In this document: positions 11,265 through 24,700 of the stretch, one piece after another
How positions within the stretch are numbered: position 1 is the stretch's first letter
How the letters are laid out: each line of letters starts with the position of its first letter
Assembly: GCA_963971285.1 (NCBI GenBank)
Contig: OZ020246.1
Location: 11,515,217-11,579,216, forward strand
DNA: 64,000 nt
Direction: 5' to 3'
Origin: Astropecten irregularis
Lineage: Eukaryota > Echinodermata > Asteroidea > Paxillosida > Astropectinidae
Notes under the pieces: generated by a model
Databases searched by the model: none
What the model saw: only the letters and a program-made list of their open reading frames with translations
What the model was told of the DNA's origin: nothing
Program-made: the position numbers and the translations under genes

Positions 11265-14200
11265 GGCCACATGGCCTTGTTTTACAATGTGCAATCAGGA
11301 ATTGTACCGTAGTACAGGAATTGTACTAATCACCATCATCATAAATCGATCGGTGATAATTTTAGAAACGTGCTTGAAATACATGACAGAGAGAATAATG
11401 CTCGATATAGGAATGTCAGTTTCAAGGTCAAGACGGAGTTGCTGTTTCTTCGTCTGTAAATGATTTGTAAAATATGATATAACAATTTAACCGCTGTACG
11501 TCATCAGCAGCCTGACGTTTCGATCGTATATTGACGAACCTTCATCTGCGAGGACAGGTCGTGTTTATTTTTTACAGGAAATATCCAAGCCTCACAAAAA
11601 TATTTAAAGGCACTGAGCTAAATGTAGTCTGCTGTAACATGGAATGAATCCTACTTTGTTCATGTTTCTTTATTTTGGCAAAACAGAACATGATGTTGCC
11701 ATGATAACAATTAGTCGGTGTGGACCTAATTGCTCGACGTATTCAGTATACTCCGAGCTCAGCACAATTCTGATAAATTTTCACTGTGATTCAGAAATTA
11801 AGATGAAATTGCTTTCTAGGGATATCTTACCGAATTGATAATTTTCATAATTGAACATTCCCACTTTTTAAGGGCCATTACAAAATAGGCTAAAAGCAGT
11901 AACCAACTTTAATGATTCTACAATATTAGGGAGTCTTGCATTTCCTCAAACCAGAGGATTGCATTATAGGCTAAGCACTTACAGTCATAACACTTATCCT
12001 TATTCACAGTATTGCGTTCTGACTTTGATCCAGACTGAGTTTACACCCATACTTAACAGCGCGTGCGTGCACATGCGCTTTTCAACTTCGAGAAGATGTG
12101 ACAACCAATCGTGTGCATGCTTGAAGTGTAAATGATCACGGTATACTTAAGAAACTAGAGCATGGAGGGGACTGGTAAATCCAATCCCGTGACCTAACCG
12201 GAACTGTCTGATAATTCTAACGGTACAGACCAGAACAGAGAAATTGAAAAGGCACATTTTGAAGATCATACCATTATAATACATGCCATAATAACAGTAA
12301 GTGACGAGATTAGAAAGACAACGCTACCATTATTTTGGCGGCTTATCTCTCAAAGCTCAGGGTATTACACGCTGTTCTGGAGGGGATCTGTGTTGCTGAA
12401 ATCGAGCGTGAATTGACGGACATCCGAAGGGTAGACTCTCGGGCGAAAAGTCAATGTTTGTCCAGGCTCACGCTGTGCACGTCATCATTCTATCAGTATC
12501 AGCTCTTACCACACTGAGAATGTTTTAATACCGATGATGACTGCATGGGCAGAATTTGACATGACTGACAGCCCTATGCAGTATCCTTACAATCACACAA
12601 GTCCTTCATTCGATCGTCGAACTCCTTATCATTCCTATAGTCAAAGTTCTGAAAACCCTCTTATTAAGGAGTTAGCTCAACACCCACCACATATAGGCCT
12701 ATATATGGTTTGACTTCATAAAATGGAAGTTTATACCATTAACAGCTTTGCTAGGTAGTAATAATTTATGTGGCTTCAAATTGTGGTATCACGTTTGAGA
12801 AAATGTGGTATCATTATTTTGAGGATCAACAAAACACAAGATTCACTTTCCTACAATGCAACTGAAAAAGGGGCGCGGTCGTATTTTCTGCCCCCCCCCC
12901 AAGTCCTTGACATGTATTTCGGTGAATGATTATGTGATTATATAATTCATTATCCATTCACAGAGAAACAACATTTACAACAACAAAAAGTCAGAAGCAA
13001 GAGCTTAAACCCATTTGTTGAATTTTCTTATTTTTTTTATTTTTTTTTTGGGGGGGGGGGGGAATATTACAATAATTTTGGGGATATTACACAAAAGTGC
13101 TACCACAATTGGAGGCCACATAGTACCTAGAAATGTTCCCTAAGGTCTGCTCCATCAATCAAGTCAGACCTTAGATGTGGTCGGAGAACTCTAATGTGTC
13201 CATGGTCAATGCTCCTTGTCTATACTATCATGGAGCAAGGAAAGCCTACCCATCATTTCTCTATGGCCTAACCAGAGGAAATTATCCATTGTTACACAAC
13301 ATACTGGAATACATACCCACATACAAGTCGATATATTTGTTTTTCTCTCAAACTCTCATAACCCTTCGCGAAAATTAAAAACGCTACATTTTAATAATCC
13401 GATTACATAACATTGAGCTTAATGGGGATTTGATTAATGGCGAGACTGGAGCTGTCAGAATCAATCAAGCCCACTTAACTGTCTTCCTTTCTCCGTGTAC
13501 TTTGTACCCCAACCCTAATCCGATGAATCACCGTTTAGTATACGTAAAGACAGTGGATTTTAATTGAAGTTAATGTGTCAATATTTTGTCAGATGCTTAC
13601 ATGTAATATGGAGTGTTTTGTTTTGGCGCGTAGGCGCAGCTAGCACGATATATTAATCATTGACCACGGCGAGCCATCCGTCACTGCAGCAGAATAATTT
13701 CCTTGCTAAAATTGTAACATGAGGGCGCTGTTCGTGTAAGGTGCATTCCACTAGGGTGCACCACACTGAATAGTGTCCCATTGACTTTAGTGTAAAATAC
13801 CTCAACTTCACAGTTCAAAACATCTCATCCAGAAGTCTCTCAGTTTTTGTTGCAATAATGCAAAACGTAGTTCGGACCCTCATCTAAATGATTCTTTTCA
13901 ATTTTTGGTTAGGTAACCGATCAGATTTTTGCTAATTGCCCCTTAAACGGTTAAGCCAACATTTCTCAAGTCTCCACAACAGGCTGAAGCACTGAACCCC
14001 CAGGTTGTAATAACCCGTCATAATTACACAATTGCACGACCCCAAATTGCATAATTAAAAAACATTTGATGGTACACACATTATGATAATCAGCTCGGCG
14101 CATTGATTTTTGAGCTATTTAGTGTGGTGCACCCACTAGTTTGTGGCATGATTACAGCGCGATGCCGATGTTGTGCCTGCCAAATTCAAGTATATAACTG

Positions 14201-14350
14201 CACATTATACTTAACGAAAGGTGTACATTCAGATTAAAATGTGTTTTATTTGATGATTAAAATATGCTTTATTTGGGTTTGATACAAAATCGGATTCTTT
14301 CAAAATGCATCTGCAATAAGCAAACTCAATTTCAGGTCAATGACCGATGT
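11265..14350. other. no gene recognised; low-complexity tracts
   Basis: No supported exon. A weak open stretch at 12335-12517 on the plus strand lacks an ATG and family resemblance. A run of 10 C near 12891 and T/G-rich homopolymer tracts at 13028-13063 are the only marked structures. Confidence 0.5.
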
Positions 14351-14717
14351 TTATAGGTAATATCATACTTTGGTTTTTGTCAAAGAAGTACAGATTCATG
14401 GGCAAAAATATAAAGGAAGATACAGTCACAGTCATCTGTGAAAATTTCAGTCCCGTACGGTGTGCCCACTTTTTGAGAAAATCGTGAAAAACGGCCGCAG
14501 TATTTCTTAAGTCTTTTCTCTTTTATTTTTGATCTTTTAAAAGATCAAAAAGATGTTCGGTCGTTGTTTTACTAATTTCTTGATAAGTACACCATTTCAG
14601 GTGGAAAAAAATTAACGGTATGTTTCTACCATCATCATCTTCATACCCTGAAAGTTATAGGTAAATCTGTGAACATTTCTGTTTTGGTGTCTTACCAAAG
14701 TATGATACTACCTTTAA
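14351..14717. mobile_element. TTAA-ended foldback element, best full-length copy
   Basis: Ends GGTAATATCATACTTTGG and CCAAAGTATGATACTACC-TTTAA form terminal inverted repeats; the centre holds the palindrome TTGATCTTTTAAAAGATCAA. Length about 367 bp, no coding capacity. Several copies have TTAA at both extremities, as for piggyBac-type target sites, but this could also be part of the terminal repeat. Confidence 0.85.
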
Positions 14718-15717
14718 ACATTTTTACTATACTCTCTATAGAAACCCTGATTGTTTACAGTATTTCTTTTCTCCACGAACGATTTCTTATATATTACTTT
14801 ACACGAATGCGCATGTTTTATTTCACTCCATAATTTTTAAATAAAGTGATTCTTAAAAAAAAAACCGAAACCTTGCCAATGAGTCGGCTTCTATATTTCA
14901 GGGAATTATACTGCGCCTCGGAGCAAGGGTAATTGATTGCTAGAATTACTTATGCACATGCATTCTAGCAGGGGTGGCATATCAAACACTGCGTATCAAG
15001 CTTCACCCATGTTCCTGCATAGCATGCATAATATAATAGTTTTGAATCAATCAGGCGCTGCATGCTTGCATGCATGCTCTGCAAAAGAGCCGCAGCTCAA
15101 CTCAGACGAACTTCGCTTTGCATGGACAAAATCAGAAACTTCCTAACAAATTTGTAGAAATATTTCTCGGTCCACAATTCAATTTTATGCGCAGTTCAGA
15201 TTAAACAAATATGCCAATATTTGATACTTGCGAAGGTATTAATCAAGCTCATGCTTTGGAAATAAAATGGTTTTACTTTTTGGCTTCGGAATTAAATTCC
15301 TTTTTCGGCAGAAAATACATGTAAACTGAAGCAGTTTAATTTTTATGCACCATTCTTTCTCTGCTTTTGTGAAATAATGAGGATTTGGGAAAGTTGCTAT
15401 TTTTCCATTTGAGTTATGTCACTCTTATTTTATTTGATTTTTATATTAATTTTCTTTTTACGGAAAGTGAAATTGACGGCCCGTGACAGTAAAAAATTTA
15501 AACTGATCGAAAATGCAGTCCATCTGCCTGAGTGGCCTGTCACCGTAAACTCTCTATTTCATTTCTGATCGACCGTAAAAGTGGTAGTGCGCCCTCACGA
15601 GTCGATGGTGCGCGAATTCGTTCACAAGCCAACCGGGAGTTTCTTCCGTCAACAATCAATTTTGAGCAGACGCTCAAACAACTTCTGAAAAGTGTCAGAA
15701 AATGTAGTTTTAGCAAA

Positions 15718-18700
15718 ATGGCCGACATAGACTTTGACCCGTTGGCATTAGAAGTTACCAACGAACTGAATAATGAATTGAGAAGCAAAACAGGAACCTG
15801 GGAACATGAAGATTTAGCTCAGGTAGGTTCGTGTACGTGTGCAGACGATTTCGTGAAAGTTGCAAAGTAACTTTGTAGAACGGCGCCATGTTTTTTATTT
15901 ACATGCTTGCCGACTCGCCATGCTTGCGTACTGTTTCGGAAAGAATTCCACTGATGACCATAATTTGTGCACAACTCTGTGGAACCAACAGTGGGCGTTT
16001 TGAGCAAAATGACTGCCGCTGTATTGGAAGTGTACAATTTGTAGGTAAAAAACCCCTGTAAAACTCACTTTTCAGATATCCTACCCAAGTTTTCCACACC
16101 TGAGATTGAAGTTCATCATAATTTGTATCCAATAAGTTAACTCTTGAGTCTTGGAGGATTATAATCCTTTTTCCGTAATGGTCATCAGTGGAATTCTTTC
16201 CGACAAGTACGCTAAGCATACTTACAATACTGCGATTGGCATTGTCAGTTGGTGGTTTACAATCACTGACAATAACATCAAATTCCACTTTCTTGTTACT
16301 TGTCTAAACTCATTTTCATTGTTTGTTTTTTGGTAATGGTGTACATACTGTCAGGTATGATACCTATAAAGGGAATAAAAACAACTTAGGTTTCTACTGT
16401 TCCAAAATGATATTTTTGACTTTCAGCAAATGTTCCTGAGTCCTTAAAACCCCAGATAGAAGAATTTTGTGAAACATTTTAGACTAAAAAAACAATTTTT
16501 CTTACACGCTTGTTGCGAACTTGAAAACAGTCCGTCGGCCATTTTGTCTGGTCTGGCTAGTCTAGTTTAGTCTGGTATCTCAGGTCTCGAATTGAACGAC
16601 GGCCAGTGCCTCCGTGGCCCTTCTAACTGGACGAGGTGGCCCACAAACGATCCCCTTGTTTACGGCCAGGTTTGCCTTGCCCTTTATTTACCTTGGCCGT
16701 CATGCCCTTTTGCAAAAAAAAACTAACTCACTAACTATGTACTTCAATGTCATCTCAAATTTATGGACCGGTTGTTTTAAAGTTTTGTGGGAACTGATAA
16801 CACAAGCACTTGCACTTTGCAGCTGACCTCTGCTGCAGACACAACATCATCCTACTACCATACTAGTGTTTTTAAACATGAGGCCGAATTCACACTTATG
16901 CACTGTACACTGCACATTTCGATGGTCAAACACGTGGGAGGTGTACATTGTATGTGGTGGAAGCACAACATAATTCATTAGGGCCTATAGTTAAAGTACT
17001 ATTAACTTCAACACCTGAAATATTATATTCACATTAGACCCAGTAACTGGGGCGCTGAACTCCCTTTTTTGACTTTTGGGGTTGACGGTCGGTCTAGCGC
17101 CCCAGTGAATCCTATAGGGCAAAATGTGTCGTACACAGGAAAAAAAAATTTCACAGCACTTTCGCCGAAAATGTCCCCAAATGACAACAAAAACATCGCA
17201 AATCAGCTTGAAAATCGCTCCATCTCTTCTCCGATTGTCAGGGATGAATTGCAGCCTATTCATTTGTACTCACAATCATTCCGTGTGATGAAAATCGATG
17301 TTTTCCGATGAACAACCAAAAGTCAAAAAAGGGAGTTCAGCGCCCCAGTTACTGGATCTATATTCACATTTGGTCTCCGTGCCCTTTCTGCATTTGGCCT
17401 TGGTGCCCTACCGACTGGCCGTGGTGCCCTCTGTAATTTTACTCCATCCAAGGCCAAAGTGGCCTTGCCCTAAAAATGTCAAAATTCAAGGCCTGGTACC
17501 TACAACCAACGACAACGTATCAAAAGTCCACACAATGTGAGCAGACTGTGAGACACTAGACTGGATTCTCGTCTGCGACCGTTCTGTGCGTTAGTGAAAA
17601 GTCGCGTCTTCATTTATACCGTTTTTACTCCATAATTTCCCTAAAAAATCAAAGCCCTGCCCTCTTTCCACAAATTTAACCTTGCTAATGATATTGAAGA
17701 GAACACCACAAACGTATATTTAAGGAAGTCTCTTTACAGAAAGTTGTTTTTATCTAGGAAGTGTAACTTTAATGCTGGATACAATTTATAATGAACTTCA
17801 GTCCGAGCTCTATAACACTGGGGTAGCATACATATGAAGAGCGAGCTTTACATGTATGTTTATGGGTTACTTTTACCTACAATAATACACTTTGAATGCA
17901 GAGGCAGCCATTATCTCAAAATGTCCTCTGTTGGTTCCATAGAGTTGTGCACACGTGTGCACAAGTGATGGCCATTTCTGGGTGCCATTTCTGGGTGCAT
18001 GTACCATACTGTAATGTATACAACTCTTAGGTCCACTCCATGTGTTTCACCATGACAGACAAAGGCTTTATAACTAGTACCACACACATTAAAATTCACA
18101 TTTTGAAGTCACATTAAAAGAGAAAATAAATACGGTGAACAAATTTATAACATCCATGCTTTTTGTTTGAATTCTGTTAGACAAAACTACAAATTACCAC
18201 AGTCCGTGTGATCTTCGTGCAGCAAATTTAAGAGATCATTTTGAAAATGTGACCTATGATTTCATTAATTGCCGGCTTTCAATTTAAACTTTGACCTTTA
18301 GTGGCCTTTACATTGTTTTGTTTTTTTTGTCAGGTGCGGTACAAAGTTCTAAGAGGCCACAAGGAAGGTATAAACTCCTGCCAATTCTGTGTAAATGACA
18401 CTCGCATCTTGACTGCATCAGATGATAAGACCTGCTCAGTTTGGGTAAGAGTTTCTAGCAACCACAGACCTCCCAACCTTTCAGCTTTTGGTGGAAAATT
18501 TCCACATTTTTTTTAGTTAATTACGATTTTCCGCTCTTGTCCATTATTTTCCGAAAAATTTAATTTTTACCCTGGAGGCACATGACATAATGAATGTTGC
18601 ATGCACAAGTTTACAAAAAACCAAAAAAAACTAGATTGGAGTGGCACTCAAACCTGTGACCCCCGAAATACCATACCAGTGCTCTACCTTCCAAAATTAT

Positions 18701-21700
18701 GGAATTTTGTTGTATTGTTTTCAGGATTCTTTTAATACTGTAACAATCACAGCCTTGTCAATAAGTTGGGCTCTAGAGCTCAAATTTTGAAATGTGACAC
18801 CATTTTGTTTCTGTGTGTTATTATTGTACAGAATGTCCAGACAGGTGATAGAGAGCACAAGTATGAGGGTCATCCAACCTGCATTACTCAATGTCACATG
18901 AGTCCTGATAATACCAAGTTTGTTACCTCATGCTGGGACAAGAGAATCCGTTTATGGGATGTAGAAACCGGACAAGTCATTGTGAGTATACCGAAGCCAG
19001 GGCCTAATACACCGATCCAGTAGGCAATGCCCCCTGACAAATTGACCAATCACAACGCGATATTTAAGGTCCGACAAATTGCCGCCATTTTGTCCGACAA
19101 AATGTTTTAAATTGTGTATTCTTTACTACACACTTTTCGTTGAGTTTACTTTTGTTTCGTATGTACAAGGCAATTCTATGACAAATCCGAGTTTTATTCT
19201 GAACCATGGTCAAGCGGTGTTTATATTTTCATTATATGTCTGACTCTCGATGCCCTGGCTGAGAGGAAATGTACATTTTTGGCCTTTTGCAAAACCAAAG
19301 TCCAACAGAGATAGGTGGCCGATCGTGACACGTTATGTGCGTGCGCGTGTGCGTTGTTGCTTGGACGTTGCTATGAATTCTCAATGCATTACCATGAAAA
19401 CCACACTGTGGTATATTGTGGTATTCAGGATACCACACTTACTACAGGAAAATTGAGTGGTAAATTGTGGTATGCAGGTAGGTTAGGGTTAATAAAATTT
19501 GAGTCGGGGGAAGTCACTTGACATCTCTGCCGTCCGGAACATCTTTAACCCTTACCCTCATTCATAGCACACGTGTGTGATATCCTGAATACCACAATAT
19601 ACCACAACGTAGTTTTCATGGCAATACTTGGTTTATCAGTGATCCAGTTCTCCCTGTGGAGACTGTGGTAGTGTGAGGTAAGCAGCTCTTATCTTGTATG
19701 TAAATGTAGCGGGTTAGGGTTAATATGCTTATTTTCTCTGCATTATTTGCACAGTGGACTAGCTTACAGGGAGGCATAGGAACGTGCTGTCAGTTTTCAC
19801 ATGATGGGAAGACCATAGCCTCTGGCACTGACCTAGACAACAGTTTGAACATATGGGATGCTGAGAATGGTACTATTATCCAGTCTAAGAAAAGTAAGTA
19901 CTCACATTATCAAACCCCTTCTTCCATACTACCTTTAAGCAGCTTTATGAAATGGTCCCAGATTGTAGTCTTGACGAATAGGACTGAGACTGGACTGAGA
20001 CTTGAGCAGAGAGACCTGTAATTTGACCCTAGGAACTCGACACAGACAGCTCTGAGTCTTATCCCAATGTCCTCAGGATGAGTTGAGACCCCTTCATCTT
20101 CAACCTGATTCTTTCTGTTTCATTGGCAGAGCTTCACGGCAGTAGCCTCACCAGCTGCAAGTTCTCCCCTGACGATTCAAGAGTTTGCACAACCTCCATG
20201 GATATGACAACCAAACTGTGGGACGTCGCCACGCAGACTGTAACCATTAAACTGGGGTGAGACTTGACATTTAGGATGAGAAACTTTTATGACGTGTGTA
20301 AAATTCATGGAAAATAACTTTGGAGTGAGGATTTCACTGTGCATTGCATATGTATTACAGGAATTTTGTATTCAGTAAAAGGGGAACAAAGACAAATTTA
20401 CTGTTGCACGATTCGAACCAATAATGATCCAGCCCTGTGTTGGTAGTGTCCCAAGTAGTCAACTATCTTTGTCCGTTTACCAGTCAAAATCCATGCAATC
20501 ACACATTCCATTAATTACAGTGGAATGTCTATAACGAACACGGCGGGTTGCACAGATATTTTCCCTTATAGTGGTTGTCCGTTATAGTGATTTAAAGAAC
20601 CATATTCGATATGTATTATTGTACACAAAAATTGAGAGTCAAGGATGGTGTTCGGTAAAGCCAAATGTTCATTAGACCGAAAAAAAAAAATGGTTGTGTT
20701 GCCCTCAAGTGGAAAAATTAAAATTTTGGGTCAGTCGGTCGATTTAAAAAATTTTTTTTTGCCGACTTTCAAACATGATTTTATCGTGAATACCAAGCAG
20801 GATGTATGGTCACCAGGGCTTATAAATTAACGGTCTTGGGTCGTTTTGAGGAGACACGCTTTTTTACTGCTAAATCTTACATTTTCTGTCAAAAATGGTG
20901 AGTTTTTATACTTTAGGACTCAAACGAAAAATAAATAAATAAAATCCCGACCCAAAGTTTTGGCATTTTACGGTTGGTCGCTGAGGGCAACACAACAATT
21001 TTTTTTTTTCGGCCTTATTGTGGCGTTCCACTGTGTATCCCATGGATCATTTCAAATGCACCCAACATTAGCTATGCAGCAAACCTGAGAAACAGTATTT
21101 GCGGGATCACTCAATTGATGCTCAAAGAGGATGCAGCTTTTTTAATCAATATAATCATTAAGTAGGATTTGAAGCTTTGCATGGTGGAAGTAACATAATA
21201 AGGAAAGGTTTGCGGAGACACCATGTATAATCTCTTTATAGATGTGTGGTTCTGAAAAGAAGCGGTGAGAAGTTGTTATCTCGACGTTCCGGCCAGTGTA
21301 CTCTGGCCGTCCTCAGGAGAGTGTGTGAAAGTATAATCATGAAATAACCACAAGGGAAACTGACTGGATTCATTGGAACGCTGTATTTTGTTTTATTTCA
21401 CAGCGGTCATATCAACATAATATCCTGCTGCTGTTTCAATAAAGATGAGCGACGCCTATGCACGGGATCCTGGGATAAACAGCTGCAAGTTTGGGACGTA
21501 TCTACGGGGATGTACCGATCAGAGGGACCGGTCACCTTCAGCAAAGGTCATGAAGGCTCTATCAGTTCCTGCAGATTCAGTGAAGATGGTGAGTAACAAT
21601 AGATGATTTTCAGCTTAAAGGTACAGTACAGGATTGGTAAACATACCCAAACAGAAATGCTCACAGATTTACGTACAACTTTCAGGGTATGAAGATGGTG

Positions 21701-24700
21701 CTGGTAGAAACATACTGTTAAAACATTTCCGGCTGAATGCTGTATTTATACAGAAATTAGTAATTCAAAGACCAAAAAAAAAACAGTTTTGATCTCAGGG
21801 TAAGATCAAAACCACTCTTTATGTTTTATAAGAAAAATTTGAGTCCGGTTTACACTATTTTCTTGTGACTCAGATGTCAAATTTTCACAGGTTTATTATT
21901 TCATGTACATGCTGAATCAGACAAAGTGTGAGTGCTGTTTCTTTGACCTTTACCAATCATGTATTTTACCTTTAACCTTAAAAACTAGAGATTATATCTT
22001 TGAAATGTGAATAGAGACAAAGGGACTTGAGTGGGATTCGAACCTGCGAATATCGCACTGATTCTCAAGAAAGAACGAAACAAAAATGAGTTTGGGAGCC
22101 CTGGAAATGTGATACCTTTGGGGCAGCTTCACAGAATCCAGAGTTGTTGACTCGAGTCAGTGACTTGGACTCAAGTCCGACTCGAGTCACCAATTTTTGT
22201 GACTTGCGACTTGACTTGACTTGGAACAAAATGACTCGAGACTTGACTTGACTTGTGAAAATTTGACTTGGTTACAACTCTGACAGAATCTGTCAAAATG
22301 GTTGCCATGGAATCTCCTCTCTGTTGTCATGCAAACACATAATCTTCACGTGTTATTAGCTCATTGTGATCACATAAAGTACGTTTAGGGAACATTTTGG
22401 AATGGCTGTGTGGTTGTCTGTTGAAGACGGTATTGCTCAGGTTTCGGAGGCATTTGTTGCTCAATGAGTACTGGGGCATGTTATAGGTCTTAGGGATACT
22501 ATGAAGATGCTGTCTAGGGCTGTCTTAAACAGGTGTCTTACTTTGAAGTAATTTTTCCATCATGATGAAAATAAATAACAACGTACAGGGCTCGAATTTC
22601 GTGAAAAAGGGCACTGGACAGCAGGTCTAGTAACTGAAGTGCTCATTTTACTAGCCCTGAACTTTTTAACTAGACCTGTGGCATTCATGTACATAGGAAA
22701 ACTGTAATTGTATGCAATTGTGTCAAAAAATCATCAATTTAGGAACCATTTCAATTGTGCAAGGAAAACAAAATCACTAGACAGCCGGACTAGTGCAGAA
22801 CACACTTTACTAGACCGACACTGAAATTACTAGACTCGGTCCACGGCCTAGTGGATATTTCGAGCCCTGACATACTATTTGATACCATTTATTAACTAAA
22901 TATTGTACAATACCAGAAAGGCTAATTCTAAAGCACCCCAGACATCCATACATCTTCTATGTGTACATTCTGTGCTGATCTGACCAACAACAATTTCAGA
23001 TATTCACTGGTACCACTGACCTTTTACAACAGGGAAATCTCTCAGCCAGGATTTTCTTAGCTGTTTGGCGGTAGTTCTGGTTAAACAAACAGTAAATGAA
23101 CACATTGCAAGCGCTGTTACACATGACTAACTGTGTAACTAGGAATTTTACCCACCCAGGGCTCTCTGTATGAGTCAAATTTTGCACGAAATCGTTCACA
23201 TTGTAAGGTACGTAACAAACAATAAAAGCCACAGTGACCATAACAAATGTTTTCAGAGCTTTGTTGTTCTGAATATTGCCTGCCTGATTTTCGTTGTTTC
23301 GAAGTTGATGCGCTCGACTGATTTTGATCAGGCGATAATATATTAATGTTATTATCAGTGTGGGAAATACATTTCCTAAAAAGAGAGTTGTTGTGCTGGA
23401 TAAAATGTTGGTTACTGGCATACAATAACCAGTTTCTGTTTTGTAAATGGCTGAGGTACCAGTGAATAAAAATACAGTAATTAAAACATTGACTGATGCT
23501 ACAAGTACAAGTATGATGGCACGCCTTCTGGTACACCATACTGGGAATTTGTAGGGTCGAGTGACGGCAATGTATCTCTCAATATTTAAAAAGATAATAC
23601 AATTCATAGACATGATGCAACTTAGTCCAAACGGAAGTGCTAACAAATAGCAGGTCAAATCACCAAATGGCCATCTGTCTAAGGCTGAAGAGATGACACT
23701 AACCAACGTGGATATACCAACAATGAGGTCATACACAGCCAGTGTAGTCATGAGAACTTTGGTGCTGTCCGCCAAGTTTGATACCCGACGAGTCACAGCA
23801 ATGCAGAGAATATTTCCAGATATGATCAGCAATCCCAGGATGGTATTGAAGCAAGTACGGAGGGCGATGAGGGGTGGGGACAGACCTGAAACTTCCATGG
23901 ATGTATTGGCCATTATCCAGCTGGATAGAAATCCTCTCCAATGTTCCTTGTAATGACTCGGTAATGTCTACATTGGATGTTGGTACATGCAAGGAGGACT
24001 GTCAATCTCACTGTCTACACTGTCTGCTTGTTATCAAGAACCATAAATTACCATCACTGGTCAGTTGGACTTGAGAGTGGCTATGGTATGTAAAGAAACG
24101 ATGAGTCCAGTACACTGATGTCCACTGAGTGGCTGAAGAATCCTTGAAATGTTTGCCACTAGTGCAGATGTGGTCAATTTTACCTCACGGCGTTTGACAG
24201 TTCAGTCACAATCCAGCATTGATGCTAGTCTTAGTATGGTTCCTACTAGAAGTCAAACATACCAGTGTAAATATTCTAGCTGAGTGTTTAGTAGGACATG
24301 TATGACTCCGTCAGTTTAAGCATACACCGGTATTAAAGGAGTATTATGTTCCTCTTGTAGTTACCAAACCGCTGTTGTGTTATCCCAATGAGGCAGACTG
24401 ATCATTCAAATTGATGTCAGTGCTTGATGGTAAATTCTCATCCCACAAACACTTGGTTTCATCTGTTCACTTTATACTGAACTTGTAATGCTACTACATG
24501 CTTCCTACATGCAGGTAGATGTAACACTGGTGTGTAAATCATATATGCCCTACCTTATCACTGCCTGTAATAAAAACAACTGACATTGATACTAATTGAG
24601 TGATCTGTTTATTACAAGTCCATTATTGAGCCGGGTCCATTTAGGAGTGCTGAATCTGTACATTTTGCATAATTGCAATCAGATGTAAGCAGTAGACACT

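Noticed and set aside
11495-11560. CTGATGA and GAAAC boxes on the minus strand, suggesting a hammerhead ribozyme as in Penelope-like elements
   Set aside because: Only nine bases separate GAAAC from CTGATGA in the wrong order for a type I ribozyme, too few for the needed stems.
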